Positions 33,333-42,061 of a stretch of 50,775 nt of DNA are shown here, piece after piece. The stretch covers positions 1 to 50,775 of the forward strand of contig DASRJH010000300.1 in NCBI GenBank assembly GCA_035649575.1, in the 5' to 3' direction. The first letter of the stretch is position 1; every line of letters begins with the position of its first letter. Position numbers and translations under genes: made by a program. Under the pieces are notes generated by a model. That model was not told where the DNA came from. It saw nothing but the letters and a program-made list of their open reading frames with translations, and made no database searches. The stretch comes from DASVAL01 sp035649575. GTDB lineage: Bacteria > Planctomycetota > UBA1135 > UBA2386.

Positions 33333-34970
33333 CTACGCCTTGGGCAGCGGCTTCGGCAGCGCCTTCTGACCCGCGCGCGCAGGCTTTGGCTTCGGCCTCG
33401 GGATCGCCGCGTCGATTCCCGCATACTTGCGGAAGAACCTGAGCATGCAATCACTTGCCCAGACCACTCCGGCCTTGACCTCGGCCGCGATCTTGTCCTT
33501 CGTCGTGCTCCGGATCCGCGGCGTCGCGGCTTTCGCGAGCGCAGCGCGCAGGGAGTCATCGTCGAAGACGACGAGGTCCGCGCCCGTGTTGTCGTCGAGC
33601 AGTGCTTTCGCGCTCGCCCGCAGGTCCGAGTGGTCGCGCAGCTGCGGGTGGAACAGGCCGGAATCGAACAGCTGCATCAGGTCGACATGAGGTCGGCTGA
33701 TCACTCCGCGCACGGCGACCTTGGCGGCGGGCAGGTCGTCGAGCAGCGTGCGAAGATCGTCGAGGGTCTCGTCGTTCCAGCAGAAGATCGTGCCGCCCAC
33801 TTCGAGGTGCTTGGCCAGCGACGTGATGAAGCCCGTGCGCGGATCCGTGCGTTCGACGTGAACGAAGTCCGCCGTCTCGAGCCTGCCGTCGGGGTGCAGC
33901 GTGTTGACGGCCCACGCGTAGGGCAGTAGACGCCAGGGCCGTTGCCCCTCGAATCGCGGCAGCGCATCGGTCAGCGCCGCGATCGCGAGGAAGTGCGCCG
34001 GCTTGGTGCTCTGGCTCAGTTCCTCGCGCACGAAAGGCTCGAGCACGGGCTCGCCCGCCTGCGCGCACGCGATCGTGCGGCGCTGGCGGAACGTCAGGCC
34101 GGGTCGCTGCGGATCGAGCGCCGTGATCGTCTCGATGCCCTCCTTGTGCAGTTCCAGTTCCTGCGTGCGCGAGAGCTCGGGCAGCTCACGCAGCGGCATC
34201 GCGGGGGCTTCGCGCGAGCAGCGCGCGAGGTGAGGGCACCTGAACGGAGTCGTGCAGAACGTGCCCATCGGCAGTTGCAGCATGCTCTCGTCGTTCAGGT
34301 TCTGCCGGAACTGCTGCAGGCGCCGGCGCACGAGTTCGACCTGCTTCTGCACCTTGGCAGTGATGTCGGCGCTGCGCAGCAGCTGCATCGGCGGAAAGTC
34401 GCTGCCTTCCTTGTGCACGTATTTGGGGTTCAGGTGCAGCAGGAACGCGGCCCGTACGCGCAAGCCGCAGCGTTCCGCGACGTGCGCCTGCAGCGCGAGG
34501 TCGCTCACGTAGCGGTATTTGATCCTGGTGCCCGACTTGATCTCGTAGAGGTCGATGGCGCCATCCTTGTTCTGCACGACGATGTCCGAGCGGATCTCGA
34601 TGCCGTCGGCCACGAACGTGGCGCCGAACAGCACCGGCGTGTTGGCCGCGAGCTGGGCCTTCGTCTCCTCCGCGGCGCGATTCGTGTCGGCGGCCTCGAT
34701 CGCGACTCCCTTCGGGAACACGCTGCGGGCCAGCGCGCGCAGCTGATCGCCGGCCGCGGAAAGCGCGCGTCGACCATCGGTCGGCGCTTCGTTCGCCGGT
34801 TCGTGATAGTCGAGCCAGAGGCGCTTCTGGCATTGCTGCCCGGCCTCGAACAGGTGCTTGTCCAGGTTGCGTGGCTCCTTCGACGGTGACTTCTTCTTCA
34901 AGGCTGTGACCTGGGTTCGCTCGCCGCGTGCTGGACTGGCGGTTTCCTCACGCTGCCCCAGTGTATCCAC
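33333..34970 (-). CDS. DUF2779 protein with RecB/Cas4-like nuclease domain
   Basis: The 545-residue protein starts at GTG 34970. The lead has the family pattern LDKHLFEAGQQCQKRLWLDYHEP. A PD-(D/E)xK core follows: RSDIVV, then AIDLYEIKSGT with D and E-x-K. Cys47 and the later triplet FCTTPFRCPHLARC suggest a four-cysteine Fe-S site as in Cas4/AddB nucleases. The C-terminal half is the DUF2779 part (ATALTD, LLPYAWAVNTLHPDG, FVHVERTDPR, FCWNDETLDDLRTLL), whose DEDD-like residues may form a second nuclease. The Lys/Pro-rich end is probably disordered. It may act in DNA repair or defence. It lies 13 bp downstream of an unknown membrane protein gene. Confidence 0.8.
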   Translation of the reverse strand: MDTLGQREETASPARGERTQVTALKKKSPSKEPRNLDKHLFEAGQQCQKRLWLDYHEPANEAPTDGRRALSAAGDQLRALARSVFPKGVAIEAADTNRAAEETKAQLAANTPVLFGATFVADGIEIRSDIVVQNKDGAIDLYEIKSGTRIKYRYVSDLALQAHVAERCGLRVRAAFLLHLNPKYVHKEGSDFPPMQLLRSADITAKVQKQVELVRRRLQQFRQNLNDESMLQLPMGTFCTTPFRCPHLARCSREAPAMPLRELPELSRTQELELHKEGIETITALDPQRPGLTFRQRRTIACAQAGEPVLEPFVREELSQSTKPAHFLAIAALTDALPRFEGQRPWRLLPYAWAVNTLHPDGRLETADFVHVERTDPRTGFITSLAKHLEVGGTIFCWNDETLDDLRTLLDDLPAAKVAVRGVISRPHVDLMQLFDSGLFHPQLRDHSDLRASAKALLDDNTGADLVVFDDDSLRAALAKAATPRIRSTTKDKIAAEVKAGVVWASDCMLRFFRKYAGIDAAIPRPKPKPARAGQKALPKPLPKA

Positions 34971-34983
34971 CCGGTGTCAGCGC

Positions 34984-35709
34984 TCAACCGCGACGGCGCG
35001 TGTGCTTGTATAGCAGCAGCAGCACGAGGCCGACAACCGCCCCGCTCAGGATCGGAGTCCAGAGCCGATCCGACAACTTCTGCTCGCCGCGGGCCGCGTG
35101 GGCGAAAGCGAGGGTTTGCAGCCATCGGTGAAACTCCGGATCCCATCGCGCGTACTCGGCAACGGGGCACGTGAAGCTCAGCGTGACCTCCTGAACGCCG
35201 GCAGGCGCGTGCACGTCGAGACTGGCGTGCGGCAGACGCGGGGGCTTCGGCGTGCTCGTGCGACGGGCTGTCAACACCTCGCGCGCCTGGGCACCAACCT
35301 TGTCGCGCCTGATGTCCCTCAGCTCGTACTCGACGCCCGTCGCGGCTCCTGTCTTGCGCCACTGCTCGGCAAGCTGAGCGGCGAAGTCGTCCCCGAGGTG
35401 CCACTCCTTGTCCTGTTCGACGACTTGGACCCACGGACTCGTGAAGACTCCGGCGAGCCATTCGTCGACGGGACCGACCGCGTAGTAGCCGCCCGGCTGG
35501 GACAGACCGAGCTCGGCGGGGGCCTTCGGGTTCTCGCCGATCCGCAGCGCTTCGCTCGGCGCGAGCTGCCGCCAGTTGGCCGGCAGGTCGATCCGGAACG
35601 TCAGGGCCCGGTTGCGGAACTCTCGCAGCTGCGTCTGTGCGGGGCAGGCGATCGCCAGGAGTGCGAGCGCGGCAACGAGCCGGCGACACGTCGTGGGGAT
35701 CGATGCCAT
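34984..35709 (-). CDS. Membrane-anchored periplasmic protein, function unknown
   Basis: The 241-residue protein starts at ATG 35709, sharing one base with the protease stop (TGATG), so the two are translationally coupled. It has a signal peptide (LVAALALLAIACPAQT) and a C-terminal membrane helix (WTPILSGAVVGLVLLLLYKHTRRRG), so the body of about 190 residues is extracytoplasmic. LTFRIDLPANWRQL resembles proteins of the PsbP/DUF1795-like class that start with a sheet and a W. Function unknown; the coupling suggests it works with the M48 protease. Confidence 0.65.
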   Translation of the reverse strand: MASIPTTCRRLVAALALLAIACPAQTQLREFRNRALTFRIDLPANWRQLAPSEALRIGENPKAPAELGLSQPGGYYAVGPVDEWLAGVFTSPWVQVVEQDKEWHLGDDFAAQLAEQWRKTGAATGVEYELRDIRRDKVGAQAREVLTARRTSTPKPPRLPHASLDVHAPAGVQEVTLSFTCPVAEYARWDPEFHRWLQTLAFAHAARGEQKLSDRLWTPILSGAVVGLVLLLLYKHTRRRG

Positions 35710-37649
35710 CACGAACTCAGCGGCACTCCGGCCGGCGAGGTCACGAGCGGCACCGGGCAGTCGAGGAGTCCGGCGAGAGCACGCAGCAGATCGGCTTCGT
35801 CCTGCGACAGCAGCCCGTCGGCGCCCGCGGCTTCGGCACACGCGGCCACGAAGTTGCGCTTGCCGAGCGGCGATACGGCCGCGAGCTTGTCGACTGCGGC
35901 GTCGAGCGCAGCGATCGAACCCTGTTCGCGCGGCAACAGCTCGGCGGGCGGGACCTGCAGCAGCCGCTGGCCGCGCGTGAACGCCTGCGCCGCGAGCGCT
36001 TCGTCGTCCTCGGCGCCGGCGCGGGCCAGCACCGAGAGCACGACGGACGTCTCGTGGCCATGCTGCACGAGCGCCGCGGGACGCTGCGACGGCCGGCGCG
36101 GCGGTTCACCGGCGGCCCGCACATGGCGTTCGAGGCAACGCAGCAGAGCCCACTCGAACGGCGAGAGCGAGCCGTCGGCTCTCGCGAGCACGCGGGCGTC
36201 GCGGAGCAGCTGCTCGCGTTCGGTGCCCGGCAACGACCGCAACGCCGGGATCGCGAGCTCGAGCAGCGGCAGGCGCTGGTGGCGTTCGATGCGGTGGACG
36301 AGCTGGAACTGCACCCTGACCTCGTGCACGAGCTCGACACCCGCGTTCGCGAGCAGCCCGAGCTGCTTCTCGCGGCGTGTCGGATCGCGGTCGAGCAGCA
36401 GCGCGAGCACGAGCGCGTGCGAGATCCTCGGCTCACGCGTGGCGGCGACCAGGTCGAGCGGCAGCTCGCGCAGCAGCGTGCGGGCCGCGTCGACGTGTTG
36501 CGGCTGAGGATCGCCGATCGACTGCACGAGGGCCGCCGACGAGATGCCCGCGACGGCTCGCGCGCCCGAGACAGCGCCCGAGACAGCGGTCGTGTGCTTC
36601 AGCCCGGCCACGGCGGGCGGCAGCGGCGTGGCGGCGACCGCGGCCTCCATGGAGCCGCTGCTCGCGAGGTGCCGCAGGAAGCCCGGCAGCACGCGTTCGA
36701 CGCGTTGTTCGATCGGAGGATGCGTCGCGAAGCCGCCGCCGAAGAAGCGTCGCATGCCGTCGGCGAACAGCATGTGGCTCGCTTCCTCCGCGTGCGCTGT
36801 CTGGAGCCGGGCCCCCAGGCCTCCGATCCTGGCGAGCGCCATGCCGATGCCGCGTGGATTGCGCGTGTATTGCACGGCGCTCGCGTCGGCGAGGAACTCG
36901 CGCTGGCGCGACACGGCCGCCTGGATCAGACGCGAGAAGAACACGCCGAGGGAGCCGATGAGGATCAGCGCGAGACCGAACAGCGCGACGCCCGCGGCGC
37001 CACCCTTGCCCTTGCCCGAGCCGCCGCCGCGCGGCATTGCGCGCACGAGGATGCGTCCGATCGTCGCGAGACAGACGATGCCGAACAGGACGCCCATGAG
37101 CCTGATGTTGAGCCGCATGTCGCCGTGGAACACGTGGCTGAACTCGTGCGCGATGACGCCCTGCAATTCGTCGCGTTCGAGGTTCTCGAGACAACCGCGC
37201 GTGACGGCGACCGCGGCGTCGGCGGGACTCCAGCCGGCCGCGAACGCGTTGATCTGCGATTCGCCGTCGAGCACGTAGATCTCGGGCACCGGGACGCCGG
37301 ACGCGATCGCCATCTCTTCGACGACGTTGCGCAGCTGGCGTTCTTTCGGATCGGTCGGGTCGAGTGGCACGGGCTTGCCCCCGAGCAGTGTCGCCACCGC
37401 GCCGCCGCCGCTGCGCAGCTGGGCGGTCTTGAACAGCATCGCGACGCCGATGATCGCGAGCGTCGACACGGCGACGACCGCGAACACGATCGCGCCATGG
37501 CCGTTGGCGCCGTGTGCGTTCGCGAACAGCAGGATGCCCATCGCCGCCGCGTGGATGCAGAGGATCATGCCCGCGACGGCCAGCGCGAACAGCAGCACGA
37601 GCCGGCCCGACGCCCTGCGCGCTTTCTCCTGGTGGCCGAAGAAGTCCAT
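35709..37649 (-). CDS. M48-family membrane zinc protease with TerB-like C-terminus
   Basis: The 646-residue protein starts at ATG 37649. It has two N-terminal membrane segments (about 17-43 and 52-73), then an HtpX-type protease domain with H168-E-F-S-H172 and the third ligand in SRQREFLADASAVQYTRNP, with more membrane segments between. The region around 350-646 is unusual: helical, with ARADGSLSPFEWALLRCLERHV and AGADGLLSQDEADLLRALAGLL, which follow the TerB-like acidic loop pattern D-G-x-L-S-x-x-E. HtpX proteases degrade damaged membrane proteins. The neighbouring downstream gene is translationally coupled. Confidence 0.85.
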   Translation of the reverse strand: MDFFGHQEKARRASGRLVLLFALAVAGMILCIHAAAMGILLFANAHGANGHGAIVFAVVAVSTLAIIGVAMLFKTAQLRSGGGAVATLLGGKPVPLDPTDPKERQLRNVVEEMAIASGVPVPEIYVLDGESQINAFAAGWSPADAAVAVTRGCLENLERDELQGVIAHEFSHVFHGDMRLNIRLMGVLFGIVCLATIGRILVRAMPRGGGSGKGKGGAAGVALFGLALILIGSLGVFFSRLIQAAVSRQREFLADASAVQYTRNPRGIGMALARIGGLGARLQTAHAEEASHMLFADGMRRFFGGGFATHPPIEQRVERVLPGFLRHLASSGSMEAAVAATPLPPAVAGLKHTTAVSGAVSGARAVAGISSAALVQSIGDPQPQHVDAARTLLRELPLDLVAATREPRISHALVLALLLDRDPTRREKQLGLLANAGVELVHEVRVQFQLVHRIERHQRLPLLELAIPALRSLPGTEREQLLRDARVLARADGSLSPFEWALLRCLERHVRAAGEPPRRPSQRPAALVQHGHETSVVLSVLARAGAEDDEALAAQAFTRGQRLLQVPPAELLPREQGSIAALDAAVDKLAAVSPLGKRNFVAACAEAAGADGLLSQDEADLLRALAGLLDCPVPLVTSPAGVPLSS

Positions 37650-37907
37650 GCCCTGCAACACTCTCGCGGGGTGGGCGGCCCGTCGCAAGGTCTTGCACCC
37701 TGGCGTGCCCGCCCGCCTCTGTCGAAGCCCAGCCCTCGAGCCCTCGACACCGGCCCTCGACACCGGCACGCGCGGCAACTACGATCTTCCCCCCTGCATC
37801 CCCAGAGGCCCACGCCGATGACTGATCGGCTGAGGCCGGGGGTGTGTTCGCTGGCGCGGTGGCGTCGCCGGCGATCGTTTCTTTCCCCGGTCGCCACAGG
37901 AGTTTTT

Positions 37908-38123
37908 GTGCCCAAAGAAGAAGCCATCGTACTGGAAGGCACGGTCATCGAGACCCTCGCCAACACGAAGTTCCGCATCCAGATCGAGAGCGGTCACATC
38001 GTGCTGGCGCACATCTCGGGCAAGATGCGCAAGCACTACATCCGCATCATCCCGGGCGACCGGGTGACCGTCGAACTGTCCCCGTACGACCTCACTCGCG
38101 GTCGCATCACCTACCGCGCGTGA
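37908..38123 (+). CDS. infA: Translation initiation factor IF-1
   Basis: The 71-residue S1/OB-fold protein begins MPKEEAIVLEGTVIETLANT and contains HISGKMRKHYIRIIPGDRVTVELSPYDLTRGRITYR, which is fully typical. It binds the A site of the 30S subunit during initiation. It starts at GTG 37908 with CAGGAG (37897-37902) ahead. It overlaps the acetyltransferase gene by 4 bp (GTGA) and is not in a ribosomal protein cluster here. Confidence 0.96.
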   Translation: MPKEEAIVLEGTVIETLANTKFRIQIESGHIVLAHISGKMRKHYIRIIPGDRVTVELSPYDLTRGRITYRA

Positions 38124-38620
38124 CCGTGGGCACCGGCGGTCCGGTCCATGTCCGCGCTGCGGGCGCGGACGACGTGGGTCACGTCGCGCGCTTCATCCGG
38201 GAGCTCGCGCGATACGAACGGCTCGAGCACCTCGTCGACTGCGACGAGTCGAGGCTCCGCGAGCATCTGGGCGGCGCGAATCGGGCCTGCGGCGCGCTGC
38301 TCGCCGAGATCTCCGGCGAGCCCGTCGGCTTCGCGCTGTTCTTCCAGACCTACTCGACGTTTCGCACGCGGCCGTGCCTGCACCTCGAGGACCTGTTCGT
38401 GCTGCCCGAACATCGCGGCCGCGGCGTCGGGCTGCGGTTGTTGCGCGCGGTCGCGGCCGAGGCCATGGCACGGGGCTGTCCGCGTCTCGATTGGAACGTG
38501 CTCGACTGGAACGTGTCGGCGATCGGCTTCTACGAGAAGCAGGGCGCGCTGATGCTGAACGACTGGAGGATCTGCCGCCTAGAGGGCGACGCGTTGGCGC
38601 GCGCCGCGCAGGCGCAGTGA
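38120..38620 (+). CDS. GNAT-family N-acetyltransferase
   Basis: The 166-residue protein starts at GTG 38120, overlapping infA. VHVRAAGADDVGHVARFIRELARYE opens the fold; LHLEDLFVLPEHRGRGVGLRLL holds the acetyl-CoA binding loop (R-x-x-G-x-G); WNVLDWNVSAIGFYEKQGA is the usual C-terminal motif. It resembles the spermidine/diamine acetyltransferase branch (E-D-L-F-V). Substrate not determined. Coupling with infA suggests it could act on a translation-related target, which is speculation. Confidence 0.88.
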   Translation: MTVGTGGPVHVRAAGADDVGHVARFIRELARYERLEHLVDCDESRLREHLGGANRACGALLAEISGEPVGFALFFQTYSTFRTRPCLHLEDLFVLPEHRGRGVGLRLLRAVAAEAMARGCPRLDWNVLDWNVSAIGFYEKQGALMLNDWRICRLEGDALARAAQAQ

Positions 38621-38647
38621 ATGACGAAGATCGCGTCAGAAGCCCGG

Positions 38648-39742
38648 TCAAGCGGCGAAGCGCTTCTTGAGCTCGAGGAACTTTGACTCGTAAAAGCGGT
38701 AGGAGATCTCGGCGAGCACGACGACGACGGCGAACGTGGCCGGGAAGAGGAGGGGGCCGTCGCCGGTGAGCTTGTGCGCTATGTGGCGCGCGAACATGTG
38801 AAGGAGATAGATGCCGTACGAGAGCACACCGACGCGCGCGATGGGTGCGAACTGGAGGAGCGGCCGCAGCGCATGGTTGGGGCGCACGACGCAGGACGCA
38901 AGAAACAGAGACATCGCGACGTGAATTGCCATGCGCGGCAGACCAGCGATGTCGTCCATCGGCAACGCGAACGCGAGCACGACGATGACGGCGCCGTAGA
39001 TGGCGGAGGCGCCGTTGAACGCGCAGGCGAGGCCGATGAAGGCGAAGCCGCGCGGATCGTTGAGGAGATGGGCGAGCGCGACGCCAAGGAGGATCGGGAA
39101 GAATGACGTCTGCCAGAGAAACGACGGCAGCGCGTCGAGGTGGAGCGGCGCGTGCAAGAGCTGGAGCGCGCCTGCGGCGACGACGGCGAGCGCGAGCGCG
39201 AGCGTGACGAAACGGCCGAGGAAACGCTCGAGCGCTGGCCACACCAGATAAAACTGTTCCTCCGCCGAAAGCGACCAAGTGATGCTGAGCAGTGTCAACA
39301 CCGGCACCCAGTTCGACAAGTAGAGGGCGCACCACGGCAAGTCCGCTCGCATGAGGAGAGCCTCGGGTGTGTCGCGGGCGAAGGCGACGACGGTGACGAA
39401 GGCGAGCACGCCGTAGTAGAGCGGGAAGATGCGCAGGAAGCGGCGCGCGTAGAAGCCGCTGAGCGAAATCGATCCGGTTCGACAGCGCTCGCGCAACAGC
39501 AGCGTGACGATGAGGAAGCCGGAGATGACGAAAAAGAGGTCGACGCCGAGGAAGCCGCGGACGAGCCCGTGCACCAGGAGCGGGACGTCGCGGTAGAGCC
39601 CGTCGGTGGTGTGATGCCAGACGACGGCCGTGACGGCGAAAGCGCGCAAGCCGTCGAGGCTCGCGAAGGTACGCGTGTCGAGGAAGTCGCGATGCGCTCT
39701 CTCGAGGGACAAGGGACTGCTCCCTACGCGGGGCGTAGCCAT
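38648..39742 (-). CDS. Acyltransferase 3 family membrane protein
   Basis: The 364-residue protein starts at ATG 39742 (MATPRVGSSPL); TTG 39775 would add 11 residues. It has about ten membrane segments and the family signatures: SLDGLRAFAVTAVVWHHT with the catalytic His, RGFLGVDLFFVISGFLI, FYARRFLRIFPLYY and ITWSLSAEEQFYLVWP. It moves acyl groups onto surface sugars or other envelope acceptors. Leucine is mostly CTC here, while neighbours mix CTG and CTC, a hint that it may be acquired. Confidence 0.9.
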   Translation of the reverse strand: MATPRVGSSPLSLERAHRDFLDTRTFASLDGLRAFAVTAVVWHHTTDGLYRDVPLLVHGLVRGFLGVDLFFVISGFLIVTLLLRERCRTGSISLSGFYARRFLRIFPLYYGVLAFVTVVAFARDTPEALLMRADLPWCALYLSNWVPVLTLLSITWSLSAEEQFYLVWPALERFLGRFVTLALALAVVAAGALQLLHAPLHLDALPSFLWQTSFFPILLGVALAHLLNDPRGFAFIGLACAFNGASAIYGAVIVVLAFALPMDDIAGLPRMAIHVAMSLFLASCVVRPNHALRPLLQFAPIARVGVLSYGIYLLHMFARHIAHKLTGDGPLLFPATFAVVVVLAEISYRFYESKFLELKKRFAA

Positions 39743-39963
39743 CAGTAGATTGTCGGGGAAGGATTGCGCAACCAACGCCTGACATAACCATCGGGCAGGA
39801 GCATCGGTCTCGGGAATACTCCCTACGCTTGGCGAGGTTGCGCATGCTGCCGCGGCGCGGATGAATCACGAGCCCGCCGCGATTGCGCTTCGCGAGGATC
39901 CAGCGTTCGGGCAGCGGGTTCCTCGCGATGCGACCGATGCCGTGAGGCGCGCCGACAGTATCC

Positions 39964-41217
39964 TCAGTAACCCGCCTTCTTCGCGAGCCACGCGCGCCAC
40001 GGTTCGTCGAGCTCCTCGACTTTCACGCCCATCGTCTTGTCGAATGCCGAGCTGCTGTCGCCCTTTCGTTCGCCGAGCGACTCGCGCACGAACATCAAGA
40101 ACTTGTCCCTCGTCTTCTGCGAGTTGTCGGGCTCGAGCAGCCACGCGACGAACATCGTCGCCGCGCTCCAGTTGATCGCAGTGGCCGTGTCGTCCGTCAG
40201 ATAGAAACCGCCATACATCGGCAGATGCAGGAGGTGGGTCAACCGATACCCGCGGCCGAGCGCCTGCAGCGCCTGCAGATCCTGCGCGCGCATCTCGGCC
40301 GGCGCGGCGAAGCCCGCGTCGCCCTGCATCGTGTACTCCATGACCATGCCGAAACCGACTTCGAGCCAAGCACAGACGCGGTCGCGGTCGTCGCCGCGGT
40401 TCACCTCGCCGATCAGCGTGTGGTAGAGCAGGGCCTGCGTGCCGACGAAGAACAGCTTCTGCGGGCGCACGGGGTTTCCCCCCGCGTAGAAGGTGCGCCC
40501 GAGGTCGCCGTGTGGCGCGGGCGTGAAATACGGGATCGGACGGAAGCCCCACTTCGGGAACGCATCCGAGTTGCGGAAGGCCACGATCTCCATGGGCCGG
40601 AGCACCTCCTCGAGCTGCAGCGCCTCGCCGAAGCGATTCATCCAGACGACGCCGAGGTGCTCGAGGTCGAGCAGCGCGCAGACGTTCGTGCGCAGGTCGG
40701 CGTCGCAGCGCAGCGCGAACCGTTCGCCGATCAGCAGCATCGGACTCTTCGCGAGCGCTATGTCGAGCTGTTCGCGCAGCAGGCCCCTGCCGTCGTGCTC
40801 CCACAGCCAGCCCTTGCTGCTCTTCTTGTGGCCGAGATACTCGTGCGCTTCCGTGTCGGCGTCGTCTTCGAGGCAGCGCCACATGGCTTGCAGTCGAGCG
40901 AGCGCCGTGAGTCCCTTGCCCTTGGCCCAATCGACCAGATAACGCTGCGCCTTCGGCGCGTCCTTCTGTCGCACGCGTCGTTCGCAGAACTCACGCACCG
41001 ACGCACCGACGAGCTCGGCCTCCTTGACCTCGGCGCGCGGCACGCGGATGCGCTTGCCACCCTGCATCAGGATCCACTCGGTCGGGTGGTGCGGGTTCTG
41101 CACGCGCCCCGTGACGACACGGCCGTCGGTTCGCACGATGCGGTCGCGCAGGTCGTCCTGCGCGCAAAGGCCGGCTGCGATCGACAAGACGGCGAACCAC
41201 AGGGTGCATTGCAGCAT
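39964..41217 (-). CDS. Secreted protein, DUF1570/peptidase-MA-like, function uncertain
   Basis: The 417-residue protein starts at ATG 41217 with a signal peptide (MLQCTLWFAVLSIAAGLCAQ). Residues 22-60 read like a small beta unit (RDRIVRTDGRVVTGRVQNPHHP, then a GGKRIRVPRAEVKE) of the SLA1/CUB-type repeat often seen in planctomycete secreted proteins. The remainder resembles DUF1570/peptidase-MA proteins: ALRCDADLRTNVCALLDLEH, ..FYAGGNPVRPQKLFFVGTQALLYHTLIGEV, and PMYGGFYLTDDTATAINWSAATMFVAWLL. The metallopeptidase HExxH motif is not present, so activity is doubtful. It is divergent from the DUF2071 gene (67 bp). Confidence 0.6.
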   Translation of the reverse strand: MLQCTLWFAVLSIAAGLCAQDDLRDRIVRTDGRVVTGRVQNPHHPTEWILMQGGKRIRVPRAEVKEAELVGASVREFCERRVRQKDAPKAQRYLVDWAKGKGLTALARLQAMWRCLEDDADTEAHEYLGHKKSSKGWLWEHDGRGLLREQLDIALAKSPMLLIGERFALRCDADLRTNVCALLDLEHLGVVWMNRFGEALQLEEVLRPMEIVAFRNSDAFPKWGFRPIPYFTPAPHGDLGRTFYAGGNPVRPQKLFFVGTQALLYHTLIGEVNRGDDRDRVCAWLEVGFGMVMEYTMQGDAGFAAPAEMRAQDLQALQALGRGYRLTHLLHLPMYGGFYLTDDTATAINWSAATMFVAWLLEPDNSQKTRDKFLMFVRESLGERKGDSSSAFDKTMGVKVEELDEPWRAWLAKKAGY

Positions 41218-41284
41218 GAGGGAGCTCGTGGCCACGGGAAACCTGGGCCCCAATAGCGTAGCGTCCCGGCCTCGTCACATTGCG

Positions 41285-42037
41285 ATGGCCCACCCAGCAC
41301 TGCGCGAAGTTGCCCACCGGCCGTGGCCGCTCGAGCACCATTGCTGGGCGCTGACGATGCACTGGGAAGAACTCCTGTTCCTCCACTGGCCCGTCGAGGC
41401 CGCCGTGCTGCAAGAACGCCTGCCCGCCGGCGTCGAGGTCGAGACGTTCGCGGGCAGCGCGTGGCTCGGCGTGGTGCCGTTCCGCATGGCGCGCACGCGG
41501 TGGCGCTGCATGCCGCCGTTGCCGACCGCGCATCGGTTTCCCGAGCTCAACGTACGGACCTACGTGCGTGCCGGGGCGCGGTCCGGCGTGTGGTTCTTCA
41601 GTCTCGATGCCGCGAGCCGGCTCGCGGTCGCGGGAGCGCGCGCGTCGTTCGGCCTGCCCTACTTCCACGCCGCGATGAGCTGCGAACGGCAGGGGCAGGC
41701 CGTGCACTACGCGAGCGAACGGCGCAACGGCAGCGGAGCGCCGCTGCGTTTTGCGGCCAGCTGGAGCGCGCGTGGACCCGTGTCGACAGCGGCAAAGCGC
41801 TCGCTCGAGCACTTCCTCGTCGAGCGATACTGCCTGTTCGCGCTGCGGCGCGGGCAGCTCGTCTGCGGCGACATCGCGCATGCGCCGTGGCGGTTCGCGA
41901 GCGCCGACGTGCAGATCACACACAACGACATGGCCTCGCCGCTCGGCTGTCGTCTCGAAGGCGCGCCAGTGTCGGTGCTCGCCACCGACCCCGTTACGGT
42001 CGCGGCGTTCTGGCCGCGCGCGTGGCCGGTGCTGTAG
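41285..42037 (+). CDS. DUF2071 (YqjF-like) protein
   Basis: The 250-residue protein from ATG 41285 has the family pattern: ALTMHWEELLFLHWPVEAAVLQERLPAGVEV, AWLGVVPFRMARTR, FPELNVRTYVR, GVWFFSLDAASRLAVAGARASFGLPYF and a C-terminal GSGAPLRFAASWSARG. The acetoacetate-decarboxylase-like beta fold binds a small molecule, but the substrate is not known. It lies 24 bp upstream of the lipoprotein gene in the same direction. Confidence 0.88.
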   Translation: MAHPALREVAHRPWPLEHHCWALTMHWEELLFLHWPVEAAVLQERLPAGVEVETFAGSAWLGVVPFRMARTRWRCMPPLPTAHRFPELNVRTYVRAGARSGVWFFSLDAASRLAVAGARASFGLPYFHAAMSCERQGQAVHYASERRNGSGAPLRFAASWSARGPVSTAAKRSLEHFLVERYCLFALRRGQLVCGDIAHAPWRFASADVQITHNDMASPLGCRLEGAPVSVLATDPVTVAAFWPRAWPVL

Positions 42038-42061
42038 CTTGCTGCTCCGATTGCACGACGA

